Below, one piece after another: positions 1 through 8,481 of a stretch of 64,000 nucleotides of DNA (positions within the stretch are counted from its first letter, which is position 1; each line of letters opens with the position of its first letter). Source of the stretch: Flavobacterium saliperosum (GTDB lineage Bacteria > Bacteroidota > Bacteroidia > Flavobacteriales > Flavobacteriaceae); NCBI RefSeq assembly GCF_900100625.1, contig NZ_FMTY01000004.1, forward strand, positions 97,409 to 161,408, in the 5' to 3' direction. Made by a program: the position numbers and the translations under genes. The notes below the pieces were generated by a model. It was not told where the DNA came from. It worked only from the letters and a program-made list of their open reading frames with translations, and did no database searches.

Positions 1-1
1 C

Positions 2-730
2 GATAGTATTGTGGCACCGGGAATACGTGCTTTGATTGAAGTGATGAAAGAAATCGGCGAAGTGATTGTTGTGGCACCGGACAGTCCGCAATCCGCCATG
101 GGGCACGCGATTACCATCAACAACACCTTACATCTCGAAAAGGTTACGATTGATCCGACACTTGAAAACGAATACAGTTGCTCGGGAACACCGGTAGATT
201 GCGTTAAAATAGCGGTTCACGAAATCCTGAAACGCAAACCCGATTTGTGTGTCTCCGGAATCAATCACGGTTCCAATTCCTCCATCAACGTAATTTACTC
301 CGGAACCATGTCTGCCGCAGTAGAAGCCGGTATTGAAGGGATTCCTGCGATTGGATTTTCCCTTTTGGATTTCAGCTGGAATGCCGATTTCGAACCGGTG
401 AAACCCTACGTTAAAAAAATCGTTTTGGAAGTATTGGAAAAAGGATTACCGGATGGTGTGGTTTTAAACGTCAATCTTCCGAAAACCAAAATCAAAGGCA
501 TGAAAGTATGTCGTCAGGCAAAAGCCGTTTGGGAAGAACGATTCGACAAGCGTACCAATCCGCAAGGCAAGGAATACTATTGGCTCACCGGAGAATTTGT
601 GAATCTGGACAAAGGAGAAGACACCGACGAATGGGCCTTAAAACACAACTATATTTCCATTGTTCCCGTTCAGTTTGACCTGACGGCGCATCATGCCATT
701 CAGCAATTGAATACGTGGGACCTGACCTAA
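2..730 (+). CDS. surE: 5'/3'-nucleotidase SurE (5' end cut by window)
   Basis: Survival protein SurE, a metal-dependent phosphatase that removes phosphate from nucleoside monophosphates. The frame is open from base 2 and reads D-S-I-V-A-P-G, which matches the family start NDDGI.APG, so the GTG at 11 is not the real start and the N-terminus lies off the left edge. Visible family blocks are PDSPQSAMGHAIT, CSGTPVDCV and SGINHGSN, which carry metal- and phosphate-binding residues. The C-terminus is complete. It is followed by a small membrane gene and lpxB on the same strand, an arrangement suggesting one transcript. Confidence 0.93.
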   Translation, partial: DSIVAPGIRALIEVMKEIGEVIVVAPDSPQSAMGHAITINNTLHLEKVTIDPTLENEYSCSGTPVDCVKIAVHEILKRKPDLCVSGINHGSNSSINVIYSGTMSAAVEAGIEGIPAIGFSLLDFSWNADFEPVKPYVKKIVLEVLEKGLPDGVVLNVNLPKTKIKGMKVCRQAKAVWEERFDKRTNPQGKEYYWLTGEFVNLDKGEDTDEWALKHNYISIVPVQFDLTAHHAIQQLNTWDLT

Positions 731-755
731 TTATGAATCAAAATCAAGAACGACT

Positions 756-1028
756 ATGAAGAAAAAAGATTTATTTATCGGACTTCTTATCGGATTAGTG
801 GCGGCCACTTTAGGTTGCCTGCTGTTTTTATACTTTTTCACCGATGCCCGCTCCCTAGAAGACATAAAAGTGGTTCGTACTCAGGGTCTGATGGGAAAAT
901 TAATTACCCTTGGAGCTATTTTTAACTTAATCGCTTTCTTCATCTTACTGAAACTGGAGAAAGAACTGATGGCCAGAGGCGTGATTTTGGCAACCATTCT
1001 TTTGGCAATTCTAACGGTAATTCTGTAA
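756..1028 (+). CDS. small three-helix membrane protein, unknown function
   Basis: A 90-residue hydrophobic protein. Helices are visible at about 6-28 (FIGLLIGLVAATLGCLLFLY), 46-65 and 72-90; a short charged loop around 30-44 contains DARSLEDIK. No catalytic motif is apparent. It sits between surE and lpxB, and its stop is two bases before the lpxB start, so it is very likely co-transcribed and translated with lpxB. That tight packing is the main support for it being a real gene. A role near lipid A or envelope biogenesis is only a guess from position. Confidence 0.8.
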   Translation: MKKKDLFIGLLIGLVAATLGCLLFLYFFTDARSLEDIKVVRTQGLMGKLITLGAIFNLIAFFILLKLEKELMARGVILATILLAILTVIL

Positions 1029-1030
1029 GT

Positions 1031-2143
1031 ATGAAATATTACATCATAGCCGGTGAAGCTTCCGGTGATTTGCACGGTGCCAATCTGATGAAAAACATTT
1101 TCAAACACGACCCTCAGGCGGAAATCCGTTTTTGGGGTGGCGACCTGATGCAACAAACCGGCGGTACCTTGGTAAAACACTACCGCGATTTGGCTTTTAT
1201 GGGTTTTGCCGAAGTGCTAATGAATCTGAAAACCATTCTCAATAATATAAAAGTCTGCAAAGCCGATATTCTTGCTTTCCAGCCCGATGTGATTATCTAT
1301 ATCGATTACCCCGGATTTAACATGCGTATTGCCGAATGGGCAAAAAAATTAGGCATCAGAAACCATTATTACATTTCTCCGCAAATCTGGGCCTGGAAAG
1401 AAAACCGCATCAAAGCCATCAAACGCGATGTCGATAAAATGTATGTGATTCTACCTTTTGAAAAGGATTTTTACGAAAAGAAACACCATTTCCCTGTGGA
1501 ATTTGTAGGCCATCCCTTGATTGATGCGATACATAACCGACCGAAAACCGATGCCGCAGCTTTCAAAAAAGAAAACAAGCTGGATGAAAGACCGATAATT
1601 GCCTTGTTGCCCGGAAGCCGCAAGCAGGAAATTGCTAAAATGCTTTCGCAGATGCTTTCCGTGGTGAAGGATTTTCCGGAGTATCAGTTTGTTATTGCGG
1701 GGGCGCCGAGTCAGGAGTTTTCGTTTTACCAGCAATTCCTGACCAACGATCAGGTGCATTTCATTTCGAATAAAACCTATGATTTACTGAGTGTTGCCCA
1801 TGCCGCTTTGGTAACCTCGGGAACGGCAACACTGGAAACCGCCTTGTTTAAAGTTCCGGAAGTGGTGCTTTATAAAGGGAATTGGATTTCCTATCAGATT
1901 GCTAAACGCGTCATTACCCTGAAATACATATCGTTGGTCAATTTAATCATGGACAAAGAAGTGGTAACCGAATTGATTCAGGACGATTGCAATCCGAAAA
2001 GAATCAAAGCCGAATTGCAAAAATTACTGCATCCCGAAGATCGTGTTTCCCTTTTGAACAACTATGATTTATTGGAAGAAAAATTAGGCGGTGACGGGGC
2101 GAGTGAAAAAACGGCGCGGTTAATTATCAACGCCATAAAATAG
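1031..2143 (+). CDS. lpxB: lipid-A-disaccharide synthase
   Basis: LpxB joins UDP-2,3-diacylglucosamine and lipid X to form the disaccharide of lipid A at the inner face of the cytoplasmic membrane. The 370-residue length is normal. Family blocks: N-terminal YYIIAGEASGDLHGANLM, then FWGGDLMQQTGG, IDYPGFNMRIAEWAKKLG, YYISPQIWAWKENRIK, FVGHPLIDAI, LLPGSRKQEI and TSGTATLETAL. It is the third gene of the surE group. A run of T-rich sequence follows the stop before the next gene. Confidence 0.96.
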   Translation: MKYYIIAGEASGDLHGANLMKNIFKHDPQAEIRFWGGDLMQQTGGTLVKHYRDLAFMGFAEVLMNLKTILNNIKVCKADILAFQPDVIIYIDYPGFNMRIAEWAKKLGIRNHYYISPQIWAWKENRIKAIKRDVDKMYVILPFEKDFYEKKHHFPVEFVGHPLIDAIHNRPKTDAAAFKKENKLDERPIIALLPGSRKQEIAKMLSQMLSVVKDFPEYQFVIAGAPSQEFSFYQQFLTNDQVHFISNKTYDLLSVAHAALVTSGTATLETALFKVPEVVLYKGNWISYQIAKRVITLKYISLVNLIMDKEVVTELIQDDCNPKRIKAELQKLLHPEDRVSLLNNYDLLEEKLGGDGASEKTARLIINAIK

Positions 2144-2225
2144 TTTTTTCGATTTTTTTTCGCAGGGTTAAATTAAATGTAAGATTTTTCTTTTTTTAAT
2201 TACTTTTTTACTTATTTTCGTGAGT

Positions 2226-4247
2226 ATGAAAGTAATGAAATTTCCTACTATTGCAATAGCCCTGTTCTTTACATTGGGTATCGTTTCTGATTTTTATTGG
2301 AAACCCGATATTACTTGGGTCATATTGTTGACAATACTAACATCTTTAGTGTTTGGAATCCAATATTGGCTGGCCAAAAAGCATTTTATACAGAAAACGT
2401 ATTTTGGCCTCGCGACCTATTCGCTGTCGTTTTCCATCGGAGTGCTGACACACGCACTTCATTTCGAACCCGGTTTCAAAAATCACTACAGCCACTTTCT
2501 TACCGAAAACAATACCTTGCAAGGAACCGTCTCCGAAAGGTTAAAACCTAATGAACATGCCGAAAAATACTATTTCAAAATATCAAAAATTGACGGAAAA
2601 CCGGTTTTCGGGAAAATTCTTGTAACGGTTTCCAAAAAGGGAAAGCAACACCAATTCCATTCCGGGGATGAAATCATCATCAAAGGCGATGTACAACCGA
2701 TTGCCAAATCGTACAATCCCTATCAGTTTGATTATGCCGCTTATCTGGAAAAACAAAATGTGTTTCATCAGTTGTATTTAAAACCCGAAAATCACATACA
2801 AATTGGCACACGTCACCACTTTGATTATTATGTGGAAAGGTACCGAAACATAGTATTGAACAGTTTCAACATTCATCATTTTTCTCCGGAAACGGACAAT
2901 GTCATCCGCGCCTTGTTACTCGGGCAACGGCAGGACATGGACGCACAAACTTCAGAGAATTACACCAATGCCGGGGTTATCCATATTTTAGCCATTTCCG
3001 GTTTGCATATCGCCATTTTGTATACCATGTTACTCTTTTTTATCCGACCCCTGCAACGATTCAAAAAAGGAAAACTGCTACAATTTCTAATCGTTATAGG
3101 CTTTCTTTGGTTGTTTGCGATACTGTCGGGTTTGTCAGCTTCGGTGGTGCGCTCGGTGGTGATGTTCAGTTTCGTGAGCTTTGGATTGTACCTTAACAAG
3201 ACGGGAAACATCTACAACATTTTGGCCGTTTCCATGCTTACTATTTTACTGTTTCGCCCGAATTTCCTATTCGATGTGGGTTTCCAGTTGAGCTACATTG
3301 CGGTTTTTACCATTGTTTGGCTGCAACCACTTTACAAATCGTTTAAGTTTTCGCGATATAAGGTCGTGAATTATTTCTCGGATGTGCTTGTGATTTCCTT
3401 TGTCGCGCAAATTGGGGTATTGCCTTTGAGTTTGTATTATTTCAATCAGATTCCGATGCTGTTTTTTTTAGCGAATTTGGTGGTGATTCCGCTTTCCAGT
3501 TTCGTATTGGTTTTAGGGATTGCGGTGTTGCTTTTTAATTTCATCCTTCCGGATTTCGCTATCCTGTTAGGAAAACTGCTTTCCCTTTCTATCGAAATCA
3601 TGAATGAATACATTGCCTGGATAGCCTCATTCAAACATTTCGTAATCAAAGATATTCCGTTCTCCTTCCCGCTTTTACTGATTGCATATCTTGTGCTGAT
3701 TGCCTGCGTTCTCTGGTTGTACGAAAAGCAGTTTTCCAGACTTCGTTTCTTTTTGTGTGCTGCAGTCGTATTGCAACTCGCTCTATTGAATACCTTCCGA
3801 CAAACAGAGAAAGGAAGTGAATTCATTGTATACAACAATCGTAAGAGCACGTTACTGACCGAAAAGCAAAACAACAAAATAATAGCATACACCAATGATA
3901 GTCTGCCTCATGAAAACACGAATCTGAGAGCATACAACCGAGGGAAATTCAATCAGGAAATTGAAATACGGCCTTTGCCGAATGTACTCTGTTACGACAA
4001 AAATAAAATCTTATTGGTAGACAGTCTTGGCATTTATACGACCAAACAGCAACCGGATGTTCTGTTGCTCACACAATCACCAAAAATCAATCTGAACCGG
4101 GTAATAAAAGTCACTCGCCCAAAAATGATAATTGCCGATGCTACGAATTACAAAAGTTATGTGAAACGTTGGAAAGCGACCTGTGAAAAAGAAAAAATCC
4201 CTTTCCATGCCACTGCTGAAAAGGGATTCTATAGAATTGAAAATTAG
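2226..4247 (+). CDS. ComEC/Rec2-family competence membrane protein
   Basis: DNA-uptake channel-like protein of the ComEC/Rec2 family, about 673 residues. The open frame begins with GTG at 2220, but ATG at 2226 is preferred. The N-terminal part holds two helices and a DUF4131-like soluble region (to about 200). The Competence domain follows (about 220-500), with the block VIRALLLGQRQDM and then ILAISGLHIAIL, and many membrane segments. The C-terminal 150 residues resemble the shape of the metallo-beta-lactamase domain of long ComEC proteins but lack an HxHxDH metal motif, so that part appears degenerate. It converges tail to tail with the next gene, overlapping by four bases. Confidence 0.85.
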   Translation: MKVMKFPTIAIALFFTLGIVSDFYWKPDITWVILLTILTSLVFGIQYWLAKKHFIQKTYFGLATYSLSFSIGVLTHALHFEPGFKNHYSHFLTENNTLQGTVSERLKPNEHAEKYYFKISKIDGKPVFGKILVTVSKKGKQHQFHSGDEIIIKGDVQPIAKSYNPYQFDYAAYLEKQNVFHQLYLKPENHIQIGTRHHFDYYVERYRNIVLNSFNIHHFSPETDNVIRALLLGQRQDMDAQTSENYTNAGVIHILAISGLHIAILYTMLLFFIRPLQRFKKGKLLQFLIVIGFLWLFAILSGLSASVVRSVVMFSFVSFGLYLNKTGNIYNILAVSMLTILLFRPNFLFDVGFQLSYIAVFTIVWLQPLYKSFKFSRYKVVNYFSDVLVISFVAQIGVLPLSLYYFNQIPMLFFLANLVVIPLSSFVLVLGIAVLLFNFILPDFAILLGKLLSLSIEIMNEYIAWIASFKHFVIKDIPFSFPLLLIAYLVLIACVLWLYEKQFSRLRFFLCAAVVLQLALLNTFRQTEKGSEFIVYNNRKSTLLTEKQNNKIIAYTNDSLPHENTNLRAYNRGKFNQEIEIRPLPNVLCYDKNKILLVDSLGIYTTKQQPDVLLLTQSPKINLNRVIKVTRPKMIIADATNYKSYVKRWKATCEKEKIPFHATAEKGFYRIEN

Positions 4248-4720
4248 ATTTTCTCGAGTTCTGCAATAACCTGTTCCGCAGTTCTGTACCCTACAATCGG
4301 AGCTTTCACTTCGCCGGTTTTATCAAAAACATACATGGAAGGATAGCCCTGAACCTGTAAAAACATGGTGAATTCGTGTGCCGAATTTCTGCCTTTACGG
4401 TTCGAATCAAAGCCTGGGTTGGCATATTTCTTTCCTTTGTAGTTTACTTGCGTATTTCCTTCACCATTGAATTTCACGGCATAATAATTCGCATTGATGT
4501 ATTCCACAAATTTTGGATCGTGAAACGTATTCTTGTCCAACATCTTACAAGGGCCACACCAATCGGTATATACGTCCATGAAAATAGGTTTTGCCTTTTT
4601 AGGGTTTTTTTGTTGTAATGCCAATGCCTCATCAATAGTCATCCACTTAATTTCAGCTTCCTGAGCCTGTGCCACCATACTTCCCAAAACGAAAAGTACG
4701 GCAAATAGTGTTTTTTTCAT
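4244..4720 (-). CDS. secreted thioredoxin-family protein (WCGPC)
   Basis: Signal peptide 1-19 (ends VAQA), then a thioredoxin fold with the redox motif WCGPC (C55, C58) and the cis-Pro region VQGYPSMYVFD. Length is 158. It likely acts as a periplasmic thiol-disulfide protein. It lies three bases after a paralogue with WCGWC, so the two are translated as a pair. A conserved insert, GKKYANPGFDSNRKG, separates the motif from the cis-Pro. The physiological substrate cannot be read from the sequence. Confidence 0.85.
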   Translation of the reverse strand: MKKTLFAVLFVLGSMVAQAQEAEIKWMTIDEALALQQKNPKKAKPIFMDVYTDWCGPCKMLDKNTFHDPKFVEYINANYYAVKFNGEGNTQVNYKGKKYANPGFDSNRKGRNSAHEFTMFLQVQGYPSMYVFDKTGEVKAPIVGYRTAEQVIAELEKI

Positions 4721-4723
4721 CGT

Positions 4724-5200
4724 TTATCCTTTTTTATTGTTAGTTAAAATTTGATTGGCGCCTGATATCCAGACTTCCGGTCCGCCGGCCACATAACCGG
4801 TACTGCCCAATTGGGTAAAATTGGTTTTTCCTTCTCTAGTTTCCGAATTGACAAACCAAACTGTTGGATAGCCTTGTACCTGAAAAGCACTTTGCAAGGA
4901 ATAGTTTTGTTGCTGTAAAGCGGGGTCCAACTGTTTTTTTCTTGGAAAATCTAGTTCAACAAGCACCACATTGTCTTTGGCCCATTTAACGAACTCTTTC
5001 TTATAAAACACCTCTTTTTGCAAACGAATACACCAGCCACACCAATCGCTACCTGTAAAAAACAACAGTAATGGCTTTTTCTCCTTATTGGAAATTGCCA
5101 TGGCCTTATCGATGTTCGTATGCCATGTCAGTTTGCTTTTCTGAGCATTTACAAGTAATGAACCAAAAGTCATCAATAAAATTAAAAATATTTTTTTCAT
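4724..5200 (-). CDS. secreted thioredoxin-family protein (WCGWC)
   Basis: A 158-residue paralogue of the gene just downstream. Signal peptide 1-19 (ends LVNA), then TGSDWCGWCIRLQKEVF with C54 and C57, and VQGYPTVWFVN around the cis-Pro. The second residue after the first Cys is Trp in place of Pro, so its redox potential probably differs from that of its neighbour. It starts 52 bases after the stop of a POT transporter gene and could be part of the same leftward transcript. Likely a periplasmic thiol protein; partner unknown. Confidence 0.85.
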   Translation of the reverse strand: MKKIFLILLMTFGSLLVNAQKSKLTWHTNIDKAMAISNKEKKPLLLFFTGSDWCGWCIRLQKEVFYKKEFVKWAKDNVVLVELDFPRKKQLDPALQQQNYSLQSAFQVQGYPTVWFVNSETREGKTNFTQLGSTGYVAGGPEVWISGANQILTNNKKG

Positions 5201-5252
5201 ACTGAGTTTCGATTTTTATCTTCTACTAAATAACAAAAACAATGCCGAAAAA

Positions 5253-6758
5253 TCACTTGACCTCTCCCATTAATTTTTTTACAAAAGGAGAAATCGCGAT
5301 TAACACGACGCCGGCAATCAACGCGTAAATCGCCAATTGTTCGTAGCCGTCGGCATATACATTTAATTTTTCCAGATTGGAGGCGTTTTCGGAAGCTTCC
5401 GCAATGTTCGCCCCTAGCAAACCTGCGAAATACTGCCCGTAGGCGCTGGCCAAAAACCACATTCCCATGATAACCGCCTGTGTTTTTTGTGGCGATAACT
5501 TGGTCATGGCACTCATTCCTATCGGAGACAGACACAATTCGCCAAACGTGATGACAAACCAACCGAACGTGAACAAATCCAATGAGGTTCTACCCGAAGC
5601 GTCGGCAAAGAATTTCGTATAATAAAACACGTAGAAACCGCCCGCTAAAAAGATAAACGCCAATCCGAATTTCACTACCGTATTGGGTTCGATTTTTCGT
5701 TTGTTCATCCAAAGCCATGCCATTCCCACTAAAGCCGCAAAAGCGATTACAAACAGGGAATTCGCGGAATTGTTCACTCCATTCGGATCCAATTTGATTC
5801 CGGCCACGGTGTTTTCTAAATTGTTTGCCGCAAATAAACTTAAAGATCCGCCACTCTGTTCGAAAAACGCCCAAAAGAAAATGGAGAATATAATAAAGAC
5901 TAAAGCTGCGAATAATTTTTTATTTTCCGCTAAGGAGAAATTACGCATTTCATAGAACAGGTACAACAACGAAGCCGGACCGATAACAAACATGAAATAA
6001 TCCGTGTATTCTGTTCTCGCCACCATCGTCATGATAATCGGAATGATTACCAAAGATCCTACATAAGTAACGATTTCAAGCGTTCTTTTCTTTGACGGTT
6101 CCAAATGATTTAGCGGAGAAAGTCCGATTTCACCCAAGCTCTTTTGTGTTTGCGTGAACGTCAGCAAACTGATAATCATTACAATAGCAGCAAATCCAAA
6201 CGCGACATTCCAACGCAAATGTTCCGGAACGAAAGAAGCAAACATATTCCCATTCGCCACAGCGATACAAATGTAACCTCCGATTAGGGCTCCAAGATTC
6301 ACCCCGGCATAGAACAATGAAAATCCGGCATCGCGACGGTTGTCATCGTCTTTGTATAATTTACCGACCATGGTGGAGATATTCGGTTTGAAAAATCCGG
6401 TTCCGATAATCGTGAAACTGATTCCGAAGAAAAAGAACTGTTTCGGATCGATTGCCAGAATAATACTTCCAACAATCATCAGCAATCCGCCCCAAAAAAG
6501 GGATTTTCGGTATCCTAAAATCTTATCGGCAAACAATCCTCCAATAAAGGTGAATGCATAAACAAAAGCCTGAGTGGCGCCGTATTGAAGATTGGCGGTT
6601 TTTTCGTCCATCATCAATTGGTTTACCATAAAGACCACCAACATTCCGCGCATTCCGTAGAAACTGAAACGTTCCCACATTTCGCTGAAAAACAAATACC
6701 ACAGTTGTTTCGGGTATTTTCCTTTAAAATTCTGAATTTGTTCTATTGTTGCACTCAT
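5253..6758 (-). CDS. POT/PTR-family peptide transporter 1
   Basis: Proton-coupled di-/tripeptide symporter of the major facilitator superfamily, 501 residues with about 14 hydrophobic segments. The first helix carries the family motif ExxERF (E26, E29, R30), and the second signature is FSLFYAGVNLGALIGGY. Cytoplasmic-membrane importer of short peptides. Its start is one base after the stop codon of transporter 2, so the two are translationally coupled. It is the last of three tandem paralogues downstream of a dipeptidyl peptidase, which supports peptide as the substrate. Confidence 0.93.
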   Translation of the reverse strand: MSATIEQIQNFKGKYPKQLWYLFFSEMWERFSFYGMRGMLVVFMVNQLMMDEKTANLQYGATQAFVYAFTFIGGLFADKILGYRKSLFWGGLLMIVGSIILAIDPKQFFFFGISFTIIGTGFFKPNISTMVGKLYKDDDNRRDAGFSLFYAGVNLGALIGGYICIAVANGNMFASFVPEHLRWNVAFGFAAIVMIISLLTFTQTQKSLGEIGLSPLNHLEPSKKRTLEIVTYVGSLVIIPIIMTMVARTEYTDYFMFVIGPASLLYLFYEMRNFSLAENKKLFAALVFIIFSIFFWAFFEQSGGSLSLFAANNLENTVAGIKLDPNGVNNSANSLFVIAFAALVGMAWLWMNKRKIEPNTVVKFGLAFIFLAGGFYVFYYTKFFADASGRTSLDLFTFGWFVITFGELCLSPIGMSAMTKLSPQKTQAVIMGMWFLASAYGQYFAGLLGANIAEASENASNLEKLNVYADGYEQLAIYALIAGVVLIAISPFVKKLMGEVK

Positions 6759-6759
6759 C

Positions 6760-8412
6760 TTAGTTTATTCCTTTTTCTTTCATTACGGCATTTAATCTTT
6801 TCAGGATGGACAATCCTAACAACGTGGCAAACAATAACAATAAGCAGTTCACAATAAAGAAATTGGCTTTGTTTTCATAATCATACCACATGCTCGCCAA
6901 TACCCCGGACAATTTATTTCCAATAGAAATTGACAGGAAGAATCCTCCCATCATTAACGCGGTTAAACGTGGCGGACTTAACTTGGATACGATTGACAAT
7001 CCCATTGGGGACAGGCACAATTCACCAATTGTGATTACACCATATGTGCCTACCAACCAAAGTGGCGAAACTTTCACAGCGCCATTGCTACCGATATAAA
7101 CCGCAGCCACCATGAACAAACAGGATAATGCAGAAATAAATAACCCTAAAACAATTTTTGAAGGCGTGGATGGCTCTTTTCCTTTTTTACGCAGGAACGC
7201 GAAGAAACCAACCACCAAAGGCGTTAATAGAATAATCCAACCCGGATTCACCGACTGGAACAGTTCCGTATTGATCAATGATACTTTTTGCTCCGGATTC
7301 TTTTCTAATTCGGCTCGCTGTTCATCTGAAACGTTGGTGAAATACACATCTTTTCCTTGTATTTTGACAGGCTCACCCGCCTCATTTTTTTCAGCCTGAT
7401 ACTGATGGTCGTATTTTTGAACTTCTTTGGTCTGGAAATCCTTCTGATCTACCAGATAGATAGCCGAAAGTGCTTTTTCTGTGGTTCCGGTTACCTGTCT
7501 GTCAGTATAATAATTCGCCCAACGTGTCAAGGCAGTACCATTTTGTTTGAAAACCGCCCAGAATAACATCCCGACCGCAAAAATCGCTAACAAAGCCCCA
7601 AGTGGACGTTTGTCTTCGTGATTGGCCTTAAGATATAAGCGAACATAGAAAATGATAATCGGGATACAGGCAAAAATAAACGCATCCGTGGAATCACTTT
7701 TAAAAATATTTCCCGGAATCATCCATCCCAGCGCACCACAAATAATGGCCGGTAAAAACACCACGCCCAGAATGCGTCCCAAACTAATATCGCCTTCCTG
7801 AACCGGTTTCATCACATTGGCACTCTCCAGATGTTTTCTTCCCATGGAGAAAATAACCAGTCCGATAAACATTCCGACTCCCGCAGTGATAAAAGCGGCA
7901 CTCCATCCGTATTGATTGCGCATAAAAGCCGCAATGATATTACAAATGAAAGCCCCGATGTTAATACCCATGTAAAAGATGTTGTAACCGGCGTCTTTAC
8001 TCGCTTTGTATTCCTCGGTGGAATAAAGGTTCCCCACCAAAGTGGAAATACTCGGTTTGAAAAACCCGTTACCTATGATAATCAGTGCCATGGACACGTA
8101 AAAAGCTGTGGTGTTATGGAAACCTAAGCCTATATAGCCTAATCCCATCAGAAAACCTCCTAAATAAATCGCTTTGAAATACCCCAAGACACGGTCGGCG
8201 AGATAGCCCCCTAAAAAAGGAGTCAAATAGGTTAATGCAATATACGTTCCGAAAATATCATCGGCGTATTTATCGGAAAATGCCAATCCTCCTGTTGCGG
8301 CAGGATCAATCATGTACAAAACAAAAATTCCGATAATCAAATAATAGCCAAAACGTTCCCACATTTCGGTAAAAAACAAAAACAGTAATCCTCTGGGGTG
8401 TTTATTCTTCAT
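6760..8412 (-). CDS. POT/PTR-family peptide transporter 2
   Basis: A 550-residue POT symporter with ExxERF at E16, E19, R20 and the signature YNIFYMGINIGAFI. Relative to transporter 1 it has a large insert at about residues 300-385 (YTDRQVTGTTEKALSAIYLV onward, Lys/Glu-rich) between membrane segments; this is probably an extracytoplasmic domain and could affect substrate choice. A perfect stem-loop sits upstream, so this gene may be transcribed separately from transporter 3 or by read-through. Confidence 0.93.
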   Translation of the reverse strand: MKNKHPRGLLFLFFTEMWERFGYYLIIGIFVLYMIDPAATGGLAFSDKYADDIFGTYIALTYLTPFLGGYLADRVLGYFKAIYLGGFLMGLGYIGLGFHNTTAFYVSMALIIIGNGFFKPSISTLVGNLYSTEEYKASKDAGYNIFYMGINIGAFICNIIAAFMRNQYGWSAAFITAGVGMFIGLVIFSMGRKHLESANVMKPVQEGDISLGRILGVVFLPAIICGALGWMIPGNIFKSDSTDAFIFACIPIIIFYVRLYLKANHEDKRPLGALLAIFAVGMLFWAVFKQNGTALTRWANYYTDRQVTGTTEKALSAIYLVDQKDFQTKEVQKYDHQYQAEKNEAGEPVKIQGKDVYFTNVSDEQRAELEKNPEQKVSLINTELFQSVNPGWIILLTPLVVGFFAFLRKKGKEPSTPSKIVLGLFISALSCLFMVAAVYIGSNGAVKVSPLWLVGTYGVITIGELCLSPMGLSIVSKLSPPRLTALMMGGFFLSISIGNKLSGVLASMWYDYENKANFFIVNCLLLLFATLLGLSILKRLNAVMKEKGIN

Positions 8413-8424
8413 AGTACTAATATT

Positions 8425-8454
8425 AAAAAAGCCCGTAGTGGTTCCTACGGGCTT
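8425..8454 (-). terminator. Rho-independent terminator after POT transporter 3
   Basis: Ten-base perfect stem AAGCCCGTAG / CTACGGGCTT with a six-base loop, followed on the minus strand by a run of T (the A run at 8425-8430). It lies between transporter 3 and transporter 2 and may give polar, lower expression of the downstream genes. Confidence 0.85.
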
Positions 8455-8481
8455 GAAAGATATAAAATATTTTTGAAATGC

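Noticed and set aside
2220..2225. GTG at 2220 as the comEC-like start
   Set aside because: It adds two residues only; the ATG at 2226 is a better start codon.
3446..3895. 149-codon minus-strand frame within comEC
   Set aside because: Antisense to the Competence domain; residues show no family pattern.
5197..5874. Minus-strand frames inside POT transporter 1
   Set aside because: Shifted-frame shadows of the transporter; Arg/Cys-rich with no motifs.
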